This document shows positions 18,861-26,611 of a stretch of DNA of 50,849 nt, one piece after another. The position numbers and the translations under genes were made by a program. Positions within the stretch are counted from its first letter, which is position 1. Each line of letters opens with the position of its first letter. The stretch lies in contig CAJUOQ010000014.1 of NCBI GenBank assembly GCA_910588235.1, forward strand, positions 1-50,849. The letters are read 5' to 3'. This DNA comes from an uncultured Atopostipes sp. GTDB taxonomy: Bacteria; Bacillota; Bacilli; Lactobacillales; Carnobacteriaceae_A. A model generated the notes under the pieces. The model did no database searches. It was not told the DNA's origin and worked only from the letters and a program-made list of their open reading frames with translations.

Positions 18861-18866
18861 ATGAAA

Positions 18867-19847
18867 TTAGAAATCTGTCGTTTCATTAATTGCTTCTGTA
18901 ATATCTGCTGCACTTGGTAACCATTCGTTTTCCATTTGTGCAAATGGATAAACAGTATCTGGTGCAGAGACGAAAGAAATTGGTGCTTTTAATGAAAGAA
19001 TTGCACGTTGTGAAACTTCTGAAATCACTGCATTACCAACGCCTGCTTGACGTTGAGCTTCTTGTACAAAAACCATACGTCCAGTTTTCTCTACTGAATT
19101 TACGATTGTTTCATAGTCGATTGGTGAAACAGTACGTAAATCAATCACTTCTACTGAAGTTCCGTCTTCTTCTAGTTGCTCAGCAGCTTTAAGTGCTTCA
19201 CGAACCATGTAACCGTAAGCGACAACTGTAACGTCTGAACCTTCGCGAGCTACATTCGCTTTACCTAGTTCGATTTCATATTGTTCTTCCGGTACTTCAT
19301 CACGGAATGAACGGTATAATTTCATGTGCTCTAAGAAAACAACCGGGTCGTTTTCTCGAATCGCTGCAGTTAATAAACCTTTTGCATCGTAAGGGTTTGA
19401 AGGAATAACTACTTTCAATCCTGGAGATTGTGCCATTAAACCTTCTAAACTGTCCGCGTGCATTTCTGGTGTACGAACTCCACCACCAAATGGCGCACGA
19501 ACGACAACTGGCATGTCCATGTTTCCACCCATACGGAAACGTTGACGAGAAATTTGTCCTACAATCGAGTCCATTACTTCAAATACGAATCCGAAGAATT
19601 GGATTTCAGCGACTGGTCGGAAACCTTGAACCGCTAAACCAAATGCCATTCCACCGATTGCTGATTCTGATAAGGGTGTATCACTTACACGTTCATCGCC
19701 GTGGTTCTCAACGAGACCATCCGTCGCACGGAAAACACCACCGTTAATACCCACGTCTTCACCGAATACTAAAACCTTTTCGTCATTTTTCATTTCTTGA
19801 TCTAAGGCTTGAGTAATCGCTGCAACCATATTAAGTTGTTGTGCCAT
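18867..19847 (-). CDS. pdhB: Pyruvate dehydrogenase E1 beta subunit
   Basis: With PdhA this forms the thiamine-diphosphate E1 that decarboxylates pyruvate. The 326-residue protein has the transketolase-like central domain with VFGEDVGINGGVFRAT and AIGGMAFGLAVQG, and the C-terminal transketolase domain with EVIDLRTVSPID and VQEAQRQAGVG. It starts two bases after the pdhA stop codon, so translation is probably coupled. The length is typical. Confidence 0.97.
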   Translation of the reverse strand: MAQQLNMVAAITQALDQEMKNDEKVLVFGEDVGINGGVFRATDGLVENHGDERVSDTPLSESAIGGMAFGLAVQGFRPVAEIQFFGFVFEVMDSIVGQISRQRFRMGGNMDMPVVVRAPFGGGVRTPEMHADSLEGLMAQSPGLKVVIPSNPYDAKGLLTAAIRENDPVVFLEHMKLYRSFRDEVPEEQYEIELGKANVAREGSDVTVVAYGYMVREALKAAEQLEEDGTSVEVIDLRTVSPIDYETIVNSVEKTGRMVFVQEAQRQAGVGNAVISEVSQRAILSLKAPISFVSAPDTVYPFAQMENEWLPSAADITEAINETTDF

Positions 19848-19849
19848 GT

Positions 19850-20956
19850 TTATTTACTCTCCTTTGCTTCGTACTTTTCAATCTGTTCTTCAATATTTTG
19901 ACCTGGATTTGAGAACATCCAAGATAAACTCTCAGAAACAGTCATTTTTTCAGCTTGGTCTGCTTCTTTCGCAGCTTCAGCAACTTGTTCTGTGACTTCT
20001 TCGATTAATTCTTCTTCGCGTTCTTCTGTCCATAATTCTTTTTCTTCTAAATAATTACGGAAACGAATTAATGGGTCACGTTGCTCCCAGTAGTCAAATG
20101 ACTCTTCTGAACGGTAACGAGTTGGGTCATCTCCTGAAGTTGAGTGAGGTCCAAATCGGTTCGTAATTGTTTCAATTAATACCGGACCATTCCCAGCTAC
20201 AGCCCAATCACGAGCAGCTTTCGTTACTGAGTAAACGGCTAATGGATCCATTCCGTCTACTTGAACAGATGGGATACCTACAGCTACACCCTTTTGGGCA
20301 AGTGTTTCTGCTGCAGTTTGCTTATCTCTAGGAGTAGAAATTGCATAACCGTTATTTTGAATAACGAAGATAACAGGTGCTTTATAACGACTTGCAAAGT
20401 TTAATCCTTCATAAGTATCACCCTGTGAAGAACCACCGTCACCTGTATAAGTGATAGTTATTTCGTTTTCTTTACCTGCTAATTTTTGTCCAACTGCATT
20501 CCCCATTGCTTGGATAAATTGTGCACCGATAATGATTTGTGGTGGGATAATGTGTAGGTCTTCGTCATACATACCTCCACCGACATGTCCACGTGACCAT
20601 AGGAATGCTTTATGGATTGGAAGGCCATGCATGATGATTTGCGGAACATCACGATAACCTGGGTAAATCCAGTCTTGTTGTTCTAGTGCATAATGACTTG
20701 CAATTTGTGAAGCTTCTTGTCCTGCGGTTGGTGCGTAGAATCCTAAACGTCCTTGTCTTGATAATGCCATAGAACGTTCGTGTAATACTCTAGAAAACAC
20801 CATTTGTTCCATTAACTCAACAAGTTCTTCATCTGATAGGTCAGGAATTAAGTCTTCGTTTACGACTTTTCCGTCTTTATCTAGAATTTGAACCATTGGA
20901 AATAGTTCGCCGTATGATTCGACAAGTTTGTCAAAATCTAAAGGGTTGTTTGCCAT
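19850..20956 (-). CDS. pdhA: Pyruvate dehydrogenase E1 alpha subunit
   Basis: This is the thiamine-diphosphate-binding half of E1. The 368-residue protein carries the diphosphate motif TGDGGSSQGDTYEGLNFA, ending in the expected Asn, together with RFGPHSTSGDD, the phosphorylation-loop equivalent. It is the first gene of pdhABCD. AGGAGAGG lies a little far (about 11-14 bases) from the ATG. Likely controls are a promoter with a cre-like site and TTGTGA repeats in the divergent pdhA-def region. Confidence 0.97.
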   Translation of the reverse strand: MANNPLDFDKLVESYGELFPMVQILDKDGKVVNEDLIPDLSDEELVELMEQMVFSRVLHERSMALSRQGRLGFYAPTAGQEASQIASHYALEQQDWIYPGYRDVPQIIMHGLPIHKAFLWSRGHVGGGMYDEDLHIIPPQIIIGAQFIQAMGNAVGQKLAGKENEITITYTGDGGSSQGDTYEGLNFASRYKAPVIFVIQNNGYAISTPRDKQTAAETLAQKGVAVGIPSVQVDGMDPLAVYSVTKAARDWAVAGNGPVLIETITNRFGPHSTSGDDPTRYRSEESFDYWEQRDPLIRFRNYLEEKELWTEEREEELIEEVTEQVAEAAKEADQAEKMTVSESLSWMFSNPGQNIEEQIEKYEAKESK

Positions 20957-21022
20957 TTGTAACCATACCTCTCCTTAAATATAATAAATAGTTCACAAAA
21001 ACAACATTTCTCCTCGATGAAT

Positions 21023-21038
21023 CTGTGACTTTTCACAA
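21023..21038. promoter_or_regulatory. TGTGA-N4-TCACA palindrome in the pdhA leader
   Basis: CTGTGACTTTTCACAA is a dyad with TGTGA/TCACA arms and a 4-base centre. The half-site resembles that of the NADH sensor Rex (TTGTGA-N6-TCACAA), but the spacing is two bases short, so binding by Rex is only a possibility. Confidence 0.35.
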
Positions 21039-21130
21039 CTTAAAGTAACATTCTATTGATAAAAAATCAAGCCAGCTAACTTGTTTGGCAAGGTTTTTTT
21101 ATTACGTTTTCATTACTTTCCCTTTCTTTG

Positions 21131-21163
21131 TGAAAACATTATCATGTAAACCCTTTTTCACAA
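21131..21163 (-). promoter_or_regulatory. Putative pdhA promoter with overlapping cre-like site
   Basis: On the minus strand TTGTGA (21158-21163) and TAATGT (21136-21141) are 16 bases apart, and the -10 has an upstream TG. The plus-strand TGAAAACATTATCA (21131-21144) matches the catabolite-response consensus at 13 of 14 positions and covers the -10. TTGTGAAAA and TTTTCACAA also form a 9-base inverted repeat around it. Repression by CcpA and a redox regulator is inferred. The rest of the 470-base gap (20957-21426) is AT-rich with no gene seen. Confidence 0.45.
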
Positions 21164-21390
21164 GCCAAGAGTTTATTTTGTCAAAAGTTGAACCCAACCG
21201 GTTACTTTCTCGTTCTTTTTTATATTTTACATTTTTTCTTCGTATCATTAAAAAAGTATGAAAAAGTAAGTGAATTTTTTAGCATGTTATTTTCATTGAA
21301 AAAAATTTATTTTTTTTATAAAAAATTATCAATCCCTTCTTTTTTCTTTCCACATCAACTGCAATTTTCGCTATATTTTTAAATTTATGT

Positions 21391-21419
21391 TAAAATATAG
21401 CTCGTAAATCTTTTAGGAG
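21391..21419 (+). promoter_or_regulatory. Extended -10 promoter and RBS of def
   Basis: TAAAAT at 21391-21396 follows a TATG context and no good -35 is seen. AGGAG at 21415-21419 precedes the ATG at 21427. Confidence 0.5.
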
Positions 21420-21426
21420 TGATTAC

Positions 21427-21990
21427 ATGATAACAATGGATGATATTGTACGTGACTACCATCCGACTTTAAGAGAAAGATCAGAAAAAATTGAATTTCC
21501 TTTAAATGAGGAGTTAAAAAATCTGGCGGATGAAATGCTAGAATTTATTATAAACAGTCAAAATCCCGAAATCGCTGAAGAATATGATTTAAGACCAGGT
21601 GTGGGTTTAGCGGCTCCGCAGTTAAATATTCCCAAACAAATGATGACTGTGCATATTCCAAGCGACGAAGAGGAAGAACCTTTCAGTTTAGTAATGGTTA
21701 ATCCGCGGATACTAAGCCATTCCGTTAAGCAAACGGCTTTACAAGATGGCGAAGGTTGCTTATCGATTGATGAAGTTTATGAAGGACTCGTTCCACGAAG
21801 TAAAAGAATCACCGTGGAATATTATGACGTAGATGGCAACAAACATAAGGAACGCTTTAAAGGCTATCCCGCCATTGTCATTCAACATGAAATTGACCAT
21901 TTAAATGGGGTTCTCTTCTACGATCATATCAATCAAGACAATCCTTTTGGACTCTCCGATGATTTAGAAATTTTTGAAGAAAACCTATAA
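21427..21990 (+). CDS. def: Peptide deformylase
   Basis: Def removes the formyl group from the starting methionine of new proteins and is a metal-dependent hydrolase. The 187-residue protein has all three motifs: GVGLAAPQ (58-65), EGCLS (about 112-116) and HEIDH (about 155-159), which supply the Cys and two His ligands. The length fits the type II deformylases of Gram-positives. It is transcribed alone, divergent from pdhA and convergent with tpx. Confidence 0.97.
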   Translation: MITMDDIVRDYHPTLRERSEKIEFPLNEELKNLADEMLEFIINSQNPEIAEEYDLRPGVGLAAPQLNIPKQMMTVHIPSDEEEEPFSLVMVNPRILSHSVKQTALQDGEGCLSIDEVYEGLVPRSKRITVEYYDVDGNKHKERFKGYPAIVIQHEIDHLNGVLFYDHINQDNPFGLSDDLEIFEENL

Positions 21991-22012
21991 GCAGAACATT
22001 GAAATGAATAAT

Positions 22013-22068
22013 AAAAAACTCCTCTCCACTGCTCAATCAAAGAACAGCGAAGAAGGAGTTTGTTTTTT
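22013..22068. terminator. Bidirectional terminator between def and tpx
   Basis: AAACTCCT and AGGAGTTT arms with A and T runs on both sides, placed between two convergent stop codons. Confidence 0.8.
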
Positions 22069-22070
22069 AT

Positions 22071-22565
22071 TTATAGAGCTTTAATCGCTTCAAGCGTTTC
22101 ATCGTAGTCCGGTTCATCCGCTATTTCTTCAACGATTTGAACGTATTGAATGACACCGTCTGTATCCACTAAGAATACAGAACGCGCTAAACGTTCGTCG
22201 TCGCCGAGATCGATTTCTAGCCCATACGCATCCCCAAATTCACCTTTAGTATCTGATAAAGTTGTTAAATCCAGGTCGTTTTCTTCGTTCCAAGTATTAA
22301 ATTCGTCAACTGTATTCCGACTAACCGTTAAGAATTTAACATCTTGTTCTGCTAATTTGTCTGCAAAGTTTTTAGTTTGTAGTTCGCAGGTTCTTGTTTG
22401 AACGTCTGGGACAATACTCAATACGACGGCTTGATCGCCAAAATAGCTCGCTAACTTAACATCGTCGCCTTGACGAGTGGTTAATGTAGCATCTGGTGCT
22501 TGGTCGCCCACATTCGGTTGAGTACCTTTAATTTCTACAGGATCTCCTTGAAATGTCACTTGCAT
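22071..22565 (-). CDS. tpx: Thiol peroxidase (Tpx), single-cysteine form
   Basis: Tpx is an atypical 2-Cys peroxiredoxin that reduces hydrogen and alkyl peroxides with thioredoxin. The 164-residue protein has the peroxidatic Cys60 in DVQTRTCELQTKNF and the family C-terminus with VFLVDTDGVIQYVQIVEEI. It contains no other cysteine. At the place of the resolving Cys (E. coli Cys95) it has TWNEEND, with Asn93. It would therefore have to act as a 1-Cys enzyme or use another reductant. A good promoter lies at 22613-22641. Confidence 0.93.
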   Translation of the reverse strand: MQVTFQGDPVEIKGTQPNVGDQAPDATLTTRQGDDVKLASYFGDQAVVLSIVPDVQTRTCELQTKNFADKLAEQDVKFLTVSRNTVDEFNTWNEENDLDLTTLSDTKGEFGDAYGLEIDLGDDERLARSVFLVDTDGVIQYVQIVEEIADEPDYDETLEAIKAL

Positions 22566-22612
22566 AAATGAAACATCCTTTCTTAATCTGTTTTATTCTT
22601 TCTTCCATAAAT

Positions 22613-22641
22613 AGTATAGTAATGAATTTTATCTTAATCAA
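22613..22641 (-). promoter_or_regulatory. Promoter of tpx
   Basis: Minus strand TTGATT (22636-22641), 17 bases, TATACT (22613-22618). The spacing is optimal for the main sigma factor. Confidence 0.7.
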
Positions 22642-22724
22642 AGAATATCGCTTATTGTAAAAGAAAAATAATCGAACTAGTTATTTTTACGAAAATCAGT
22701 TATTCTATGAAGGAGGTGCGAAAG

Positions 22725-23468
22725 ATGAGATTATCTATAGAAGAATATATTTTGGGGACCATCCCCGTATTAGAAGTTGTGGCCGAAGATAACATAGGCA
22801 AACGCTTGCCTTTAATTGTTTATTATCATGGCTGGCAATCTTCGAAAGAATTAACACTCACTCAAGGACGATATTTAGCCCGTCAAGGTTTTCGAGTCAT
22901 TTTACCGGATGCTTTTAATCATGGAAAACGTAAAATGCCGATGACTGATATCCCTTCTTTAACGTTTTGGCAAAGTATTCATACGAATTTATTTGAATTT
23001 GGCTATATTATTGATGCCTTACAAAAAGGAAACCTAGTGGACGATCAAATTGGTGTGGGCGGACTGTCGATGGGTGGAATGACAACCACAGCTCTACTCA
23101 CCCAACATCCTGAAATTAAAGCCGCCGCTTGTGTCATGGGAACACCAAAATTAGTCGCTTATCGTGATCGGATTTTTGAACATGCGACGCAAATGAACCG
23201 TTTCTTCCCCCATGACTACAATAAATTATTAAAATGGATCCCGGAATATGATTTGTCTTTGCAACCTGAAAAAATTGCTGGACGTCCTCTATTATTCTGG
23301 CACGGCAAACAAGATGTGGTGGTTCCATATAATCATGTGGTGGAATTTATGGAAGAAAATAAAGAGAAAGAAAATATTGAATTTATCCATGAAGATGAAG
23401 AACATTTAGTCCGTCCACAAACGATGGAAAAAATCACTGAGTTTTTTGTTGATCATCTCCTGTCATAA
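22725..23468 (+). CDS. Alpha/beta hydrolase, esterase family (YitV-like)
   Basis: Probably a cytoplasmic serine esterase; the substrate is unknown. The 247-residue protein has the oxyanion segment VYYHGWQSSKE, the nucleophile elbow GLSMGG (Ser about 114), Asp in GKQDVVVPY (about 196), and His in EDEEHLVRP (about 227). The ATG at 22725 was chosen because AAGGAGGTG lies just before it; the ATG at 22707 lies upstream of that RBS and has none of its own. It stands alone, with a strong terminator after it. Confidence 0.85.
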   Translation: MRLSIEEYILGTIPVLEVVAEDNIGKRLPLIVYYHGWQSSKELTLTQGRYLARQGFRVILPDAFNHGKRKMPMTDIPSLTFWQSIHTNLFEFGYIIDALQKGNLVDDQIGVGGLSMGGMTTTALLTQHPEIKAAACVMGTPKLVAYRDRIFEHATQMNRFFPHDYNKLLKWIPEYDLSLQPEKIAGRPLLFWHGKQDVVVPYNHVVEFMEENKEKENIEFIHEDEEHLVRPQTMEKITEFFVDHLLS

Positions 23469-23472
23469 AAAG

Positions 23473-23515
23473 TAAAAACGGCGTCCTGAATTTTTGTTCA
23501 GAATGCCGTTTTTTG
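23473..23515. terminator. Bidirectional terminator between the esterase and the purine permease
   Basis: AAAACGGC...CTGAA and TTCAG...GCCGTTTT stem with T runs at each end, between convergent genes. Confidence 0.88.
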
Positions 23516-23539
23516 TTTTATACAATTTATGAATAAAGT

Positions 23540-25006
23540 TTATAAAATAGCCATAACAATATAGTTTAGTATAAATAAGCCCATCGAGATCCAAAGAATC
23601 GGGTGCACTTTTTTAGCTTTTCCTGTCACCAAACTGATGAGACCATAAGTAATAAAGCCGGCCGCAATCCCATTTGAAACCGAATAAACAAGGCCCATAA
23701 AGATAGATGCAAAGAAAGCAGGAACCGCTACTTCGAAGTTATTCCAATCAATATTGTTTAATGAACTTAACATCAGAATACCGACAATGATTAATGCAGG
23801 AGCGGTCGCTTGCGGAGGGACAATACTGATGACTGGCGCTAAAAACATCGCTAAAACAAAGCAGATGGCCGTAGAAACGGAAGTCATGCCTGTTCGTCCT
23901 CCTGCACCGATCCCAGCTGCGGACTCGACAAAAGTGGTAGTATTCGATGTCCCTAACACAGCTCCAAAAATTGTACCGATCGAATCCCCGAACAATGCTT
24001 TTTCCATCTTTGTATCAAAGCCGGTACTCTCTTCCAAAGCTTTCATATCTTCATCCGTAAAAATACCTGTCTGCCGACCGGTTCCGATAAACGTCCCTAC
24101 AGTGTCAAAGACATCCGCTAAACTAAAGGCGAAAATAGTCATAATAACAACAGGAAGTCTCGTCACATCGCCAAATAAAGAAGGCAGCCCTTCAGAAGTA
24201 AAGATCGCGCCAAAGGTTACCCCTAAATCAGCAAATGCCGACCCGAGTGAATTTTCTGAAAAATCAATCGCAGATAAATCCGTCACACCGAAGAGAATAC
24301 TTAATAAAGTGGTTAACACAATACCGACTAAAATAGCCCCTCGTACATTTTTTAATAACAAGACAATTGTAAGCAATAAACCAACCAGACCAATCAATAC
24401 ACCTGAGTCCGTAAAGTCTACTAATTCTGGTAAAATACCGCCGGTAGACACTACATTTGTCACACCACCCGCGAATGTTTCTGCCGTCGGATCGCCGCCA
24501 TTTACAGAAATAATATTACTCGCATCCGAAGTAAACTGTAATAATCCTAAATTTTTAATGCCTAAATAGCCGATAAATACCCCAATACCCGCTGAAATGG
24601 CATTTTGTAAAGTACTCGGAATCGCAAGAATCAACATTCTGCGAATGCTGGTTAGCGTAATCAAGACATTAATTAACCCACAAATAAAAACCATCGATAA
24701 GGCTTCTTGCCAAGTAAAACCGAGACTAAAAACAACCGTATATGTAAAGAAAGCATTGAGTCCCATTCCTGGTCCCAGAGCATAAGGAACATTTGCGATA
24801 AGTCCAATCGCTAAAGTTGAAATGGCGGATGCAAAAATGGTCGCAAGAAAAACCGCTTGATTGGGCATGCCCGATAACTCAAGAATAGCTGGATTCACAA
24901 AAATAATATAAGACATCGCTAAAAATGTCGTAACCCCCGCGGTAATTTCAGTACTCAAGTTCGTTTTATTCTCTTTAAACCTAAAGAATTTGCTGATCGT
25001 GTTCAA
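23540..25006 (-). CDS. NCS2 family purine permease (PbuG/AzgA type)
   Basis: A membrane transporter of the AzgA-like branch of NCS2, which imports adenine, guanine or hypoxanthine. The 488-residue protein begins with FFRFKENKTNLSTEITAGVT and has many membrane helices and the signature segments NPAILELSGMP and GLNAFFTY. It is somewhat longer than many relatives because of a Gly/Ser/Thr-rich loop around residues 150-190. The start is TTG, with AGGAGG seven bases upstream. A promoter lies at 25052-25080 and a PurBox-like site upstream. No purine riboswitch is visible in the short leader. Confidence 0.9.
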   Translation of the reverse strand: MNTISKFFRFKENKTNLSTEITAGVTTFLAMSYIIFVNPAILELSGMPNQAVFLATIFASAISTLAIGLIANVPYALGPGMGLNAFFTYTVVFSLGFTWQEALSMVFICGLINVLITLTSIRRMLILAIPSTLQNAISAGIGVFIGYLGIKNLGLLQFTSDASNIISVNGGDPTAETFAGGVTNVVSTGGILPELVDFTDSGVLIGLVGLLLTIVLLLKNVRGAILVGIVLTTLLSILFGVTDLSAIDFSENSLGSAFADLGVTFGAIFTSEGLPSLFGDVTRLPVVIMTIFAFSLADVFDTVGTFIGTGRQTGIFTDEDMKALEESTGFDTKMEKALFGDSIGTIFGAVLGTSNTTTFVESAAGIGAGGRTGMTSVSTAICFVLAMFLAPVISIVPPQATAPALIIVGILMLSSLNNIDWNNFEVAVPAFFASIFMGLVYSVSNGIAAGFITYGLISLVTGKAKKVHPILWISMGLFILNYIVMAIL

Positions 25007-25051
25007 TGAAATTCCTCCTGTTTTCTTAACATTTTTTATAATTACAGAAGA

Positions 25052-25080
25052 ATCATAGCACTTAACACGAATAAAAACAA
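25052..25080 (-). promoter_or_regulatory. Promoter of the purine permease
   Basis: Minus strand TTGTTT (25075-25080), 17 bases, TATGAT (25052-25057). The leader from here to the TTG start is only about 40 bases, too short for a purine riboswitch. Confidence 0.7.
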
Positions 25081-25155
25081 TCTATTTCTGCTTTTTATCC
25101 ATTTATCATCCGTTATATGTATCGTATTTCTCTTTATTACTTTAAAAAGTAACCT

Positions 25156-25168
25156 AAAACCGAACGTT
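25156..25168 (+). promoter_or_regulatory. PurBox-like site
   Basis: AAAACCGAACGTT matches the PurR-box consensus AWWWCCGAACWWT at 12 of 13 positions. It lies about 75 bases upstream of the permease -35. Only one clear copy is seen, whereas Bacillus sites usually come in pairs. Confidence 0.5.
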
Positions 25169-25185
25169 TTTCATTAGATGAAATA

Positions 25186-25214
25186 GAAAAAGAATGCAGT
25201 CTTCACCACATTCT
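25186..25214 (-). terminator. Terminator of the lipoprotein gene
   Basis: On the minus strand AGAATGTGG pairs with CTGCATTCT (two wobble pairs), followed by TTTTT. Confidence 0.7.
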
Positions 25215-25240
25215 CGATTTTATATTTTATTATCACTCAC

Positions 25241-25765
25241 TTACTCGCGCAAGCCTTTTTGTTTCTGGGAGGCTTCTATTCCTTCGTTAAATGAAGTTAT
25301 TGTGCCATCTGGCATTACTTGAATGATCTCTTCCGTAAGAATATCTAAGGTTTCATTATTCGGGTTATTGCCGCCAATCGTATGCTGCTTGTCCTCCGTA
25401 AAGACCGTTAAATATTCGTATCCTCCATCCATCACTTCCATTTCACTTAAATCCTCTGATAATGAGAAAAAGCGACGCTCCTCTAAGGTGTCTTGTAAGG
25501 ATTGGACAGCATCCTCACCAATTTCAAAGGACACTGTATGAGGGGCATTTTGATCGATCCCTATCTCTTTATCAACAGGTGTCGATATGTTTCCTTGGCC
25601 ATTACTAAAAAGTGTGATTGCTTCAGGATATAAATTGTACATAAGATCGGGTCCATAATCTCCATATTCATATTCAATAAAAGCGGTATCTCCTGCAGGA
25701 AAAACAATAGACGCTGTGCAACCAACAAGTAAAATGGAGAAAACCATCGTATACAATATGCGCAT
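25241..25765 (-). CDS. Predicted lipoprotein of unknown function
   Basis: I do not recognise the family. The 174-residue protein starts MRILYTMVFSILLVGCTAS, a short signal peptide with lipobox LVGC (Cys16), so the mature protein is probably lipid-anchored outside the membrane. The remainder is soluble and acidic, with DTAFIEYEYGDYGPDLMY and a segment GGYEYLTVFTEDKQHTIGG. The ATG at 25765 is preceded by AAAGGAG at a good distance; a TTG six codons earlier overlaps that site. It is transcribed alone from the same strand as the thioesterase. Confidence 0.7.
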   Translation of the reverse strand: MRILYTMVFSILLVGCTASIVFPAGDTAFIEYEYGDYGPDLMYNLYPEAITLFSNGQGNISTPVDKEIGIDQNAPHTVSFEIGEDAVQSLQDTLEERRFFSLSEDLSEMEVMDGGYEYLTVFTEDKQHTIGGNNPNNETLDILTEEIIQVMPDGTITSFNEGIEASQKQKGLRE

Positions 25766-25830
25766 AAGAAACTCCTTTAACAAATTTTATTCTATAGCTA
25801 TAACTACCATAACAAGTTGTAGCCCCTCTC

Positions 25831-26250
25831 TCATTCTTTCTCCATCATTTGATTAAATAATTCAAAGATATGTTTGTGTTTTCGTTTTAAAGAGAGCGGT
25901 CGATAGATTTCCATATCTAAAAAAGCATGTTTTGTTTCACCGAGAGCGCGAATTTCTTTGGTATCTACATCTCTTACTTCATAATGAATGATTAATTTGA
26001 CGCCCGTAAATTCAGTAATTTTTGCTTCGATCTCTACGGTTTCGCCGAAGCGAACCATACTTTTATACTCAGCGGACGCGGATAAAACAGGGACAATAAT
26101 TCCTTCTGCTTCCATTTGAAAATAACTAAAGCCCATTTCATCCATTAAATAAGTCCGAGCTTCTTCAAACCAGCGAATATAGTTTGAATGATGCACAATC
26201 TGCATTTGGTCCGTTTCATAATACTGTACTCTATGTTGCCAATTCTTCAT
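25831..26250 (-). CDS. Acyl-CoA thioesterase, 4HBT (YbgC-like) family
   Basis: A hotdog-fold thioesterase that probably hydrolyses a short- or medium-chain acyl-CoA; the substrate is unknown. The 139-residue protein has the family signature YYETDQMQIVHHSNYIRWFE with the catalytic Asp at 14 and the HHSNY segment. The rest follows the YbgC pattern (VRFGETVEIEAKI). AAAGGATG precedes the ATG. It has no obvious operon partner. Confidence 0.88.
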   Translation of the reverse strand: MKNWQHRVQYYETDQMQIVHHSNYIRWFEEARTYLMDEMGFSYFQMEAEGIIVPVLSASAEYKSMVRFGETVEIEAKITEFTGVKLIIHYEVRDVDTKEIRALGETKHAFLDMEIYRPLSLKRKHKHIFELFNQMMEKE

Positions 26251-26483
26251 TTTATGTCATCCTTTTTCTTTATGGTATTTTTAAAATCGTGTGAGTCTAT
26301 GTATAGCAGTAGATGCTGCAAATCATGATAATCTTTATTTGTGGCTAACATTCCACACCCATCAATCACAGGACCCTCTACCAAATCAATTTGCAGCGTT
26401 TAGAATGGTAGGTTTTAAAGTCCACCATACCTCTACAATATACACAGTAACAAGAAACCTCTCACAAAATGAAGAGATAGTTC
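26251..26483. other. Unexplained intergenic segment with nested inverted repeats
   Basis: Between the thioesterase gene and the FAD-protein promoter there is no convincing gene. The segment holds GCTGCAAAT (26315-26323) facing ATTTGCAGC (26389-26397), an inner TGTGG/CCACA pair (26340-26357), and ATGGTAGG facing CCACCAT (26405-26428). It could be a small structured RNA, a 3' end or a decayed gene. No promoter or T-run settles the matter. Confidence 0.35.
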
Positions 26484-26542
26484 TTGAGGAAGTTAGTGAA
26501 TTCTCTTTATACTAATAGAAGATGCATCCAGTATACTGGATG
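26484..26542 (+). promoter_or_regulatory. Promoter with an 18-bp perfect palindrome at the start site
   Basis: TTGAGG (26484-26489), 18 bases, TATACT (26508-26513). From about +5 to +22 lies CATCCAGTATACTGGATG (26525-26542), a perfect palindrome. Its position is ideal for a dimeric repressor. The regulator is not identified. Confidence 0.65.
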
Positions 26543-26611
26543 ATGAAGCTTTCGCAAAAAATCTGTTCATCTCAACAAACGAATAAGTATAAAGAAAAAT
26601 GGTGATAATTA

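Noticed and set aside
23754..24569. Long plus-strand reading frame of 271 codons
   Set aside because: It lies wholly inside the purine permease on the other strand, is rich in Pro, Ser and Lys without domains, and has no ribosome binding site. It is a shadow of the real gene.
25007..25051. Purine riboswitch before the permease
   Set aside because: The leader after the promoter is only about 40 bases and has no aptamer-like three-way junction or terminator.
26291..26515. Plus-strand GTG-started frame of 74 codons
   Set aside because: No Shine-Dalgarno sequence and no recognisable protein. It runs through the promoter of the FAD protein. The DNA is described as an unexplained segment instead.
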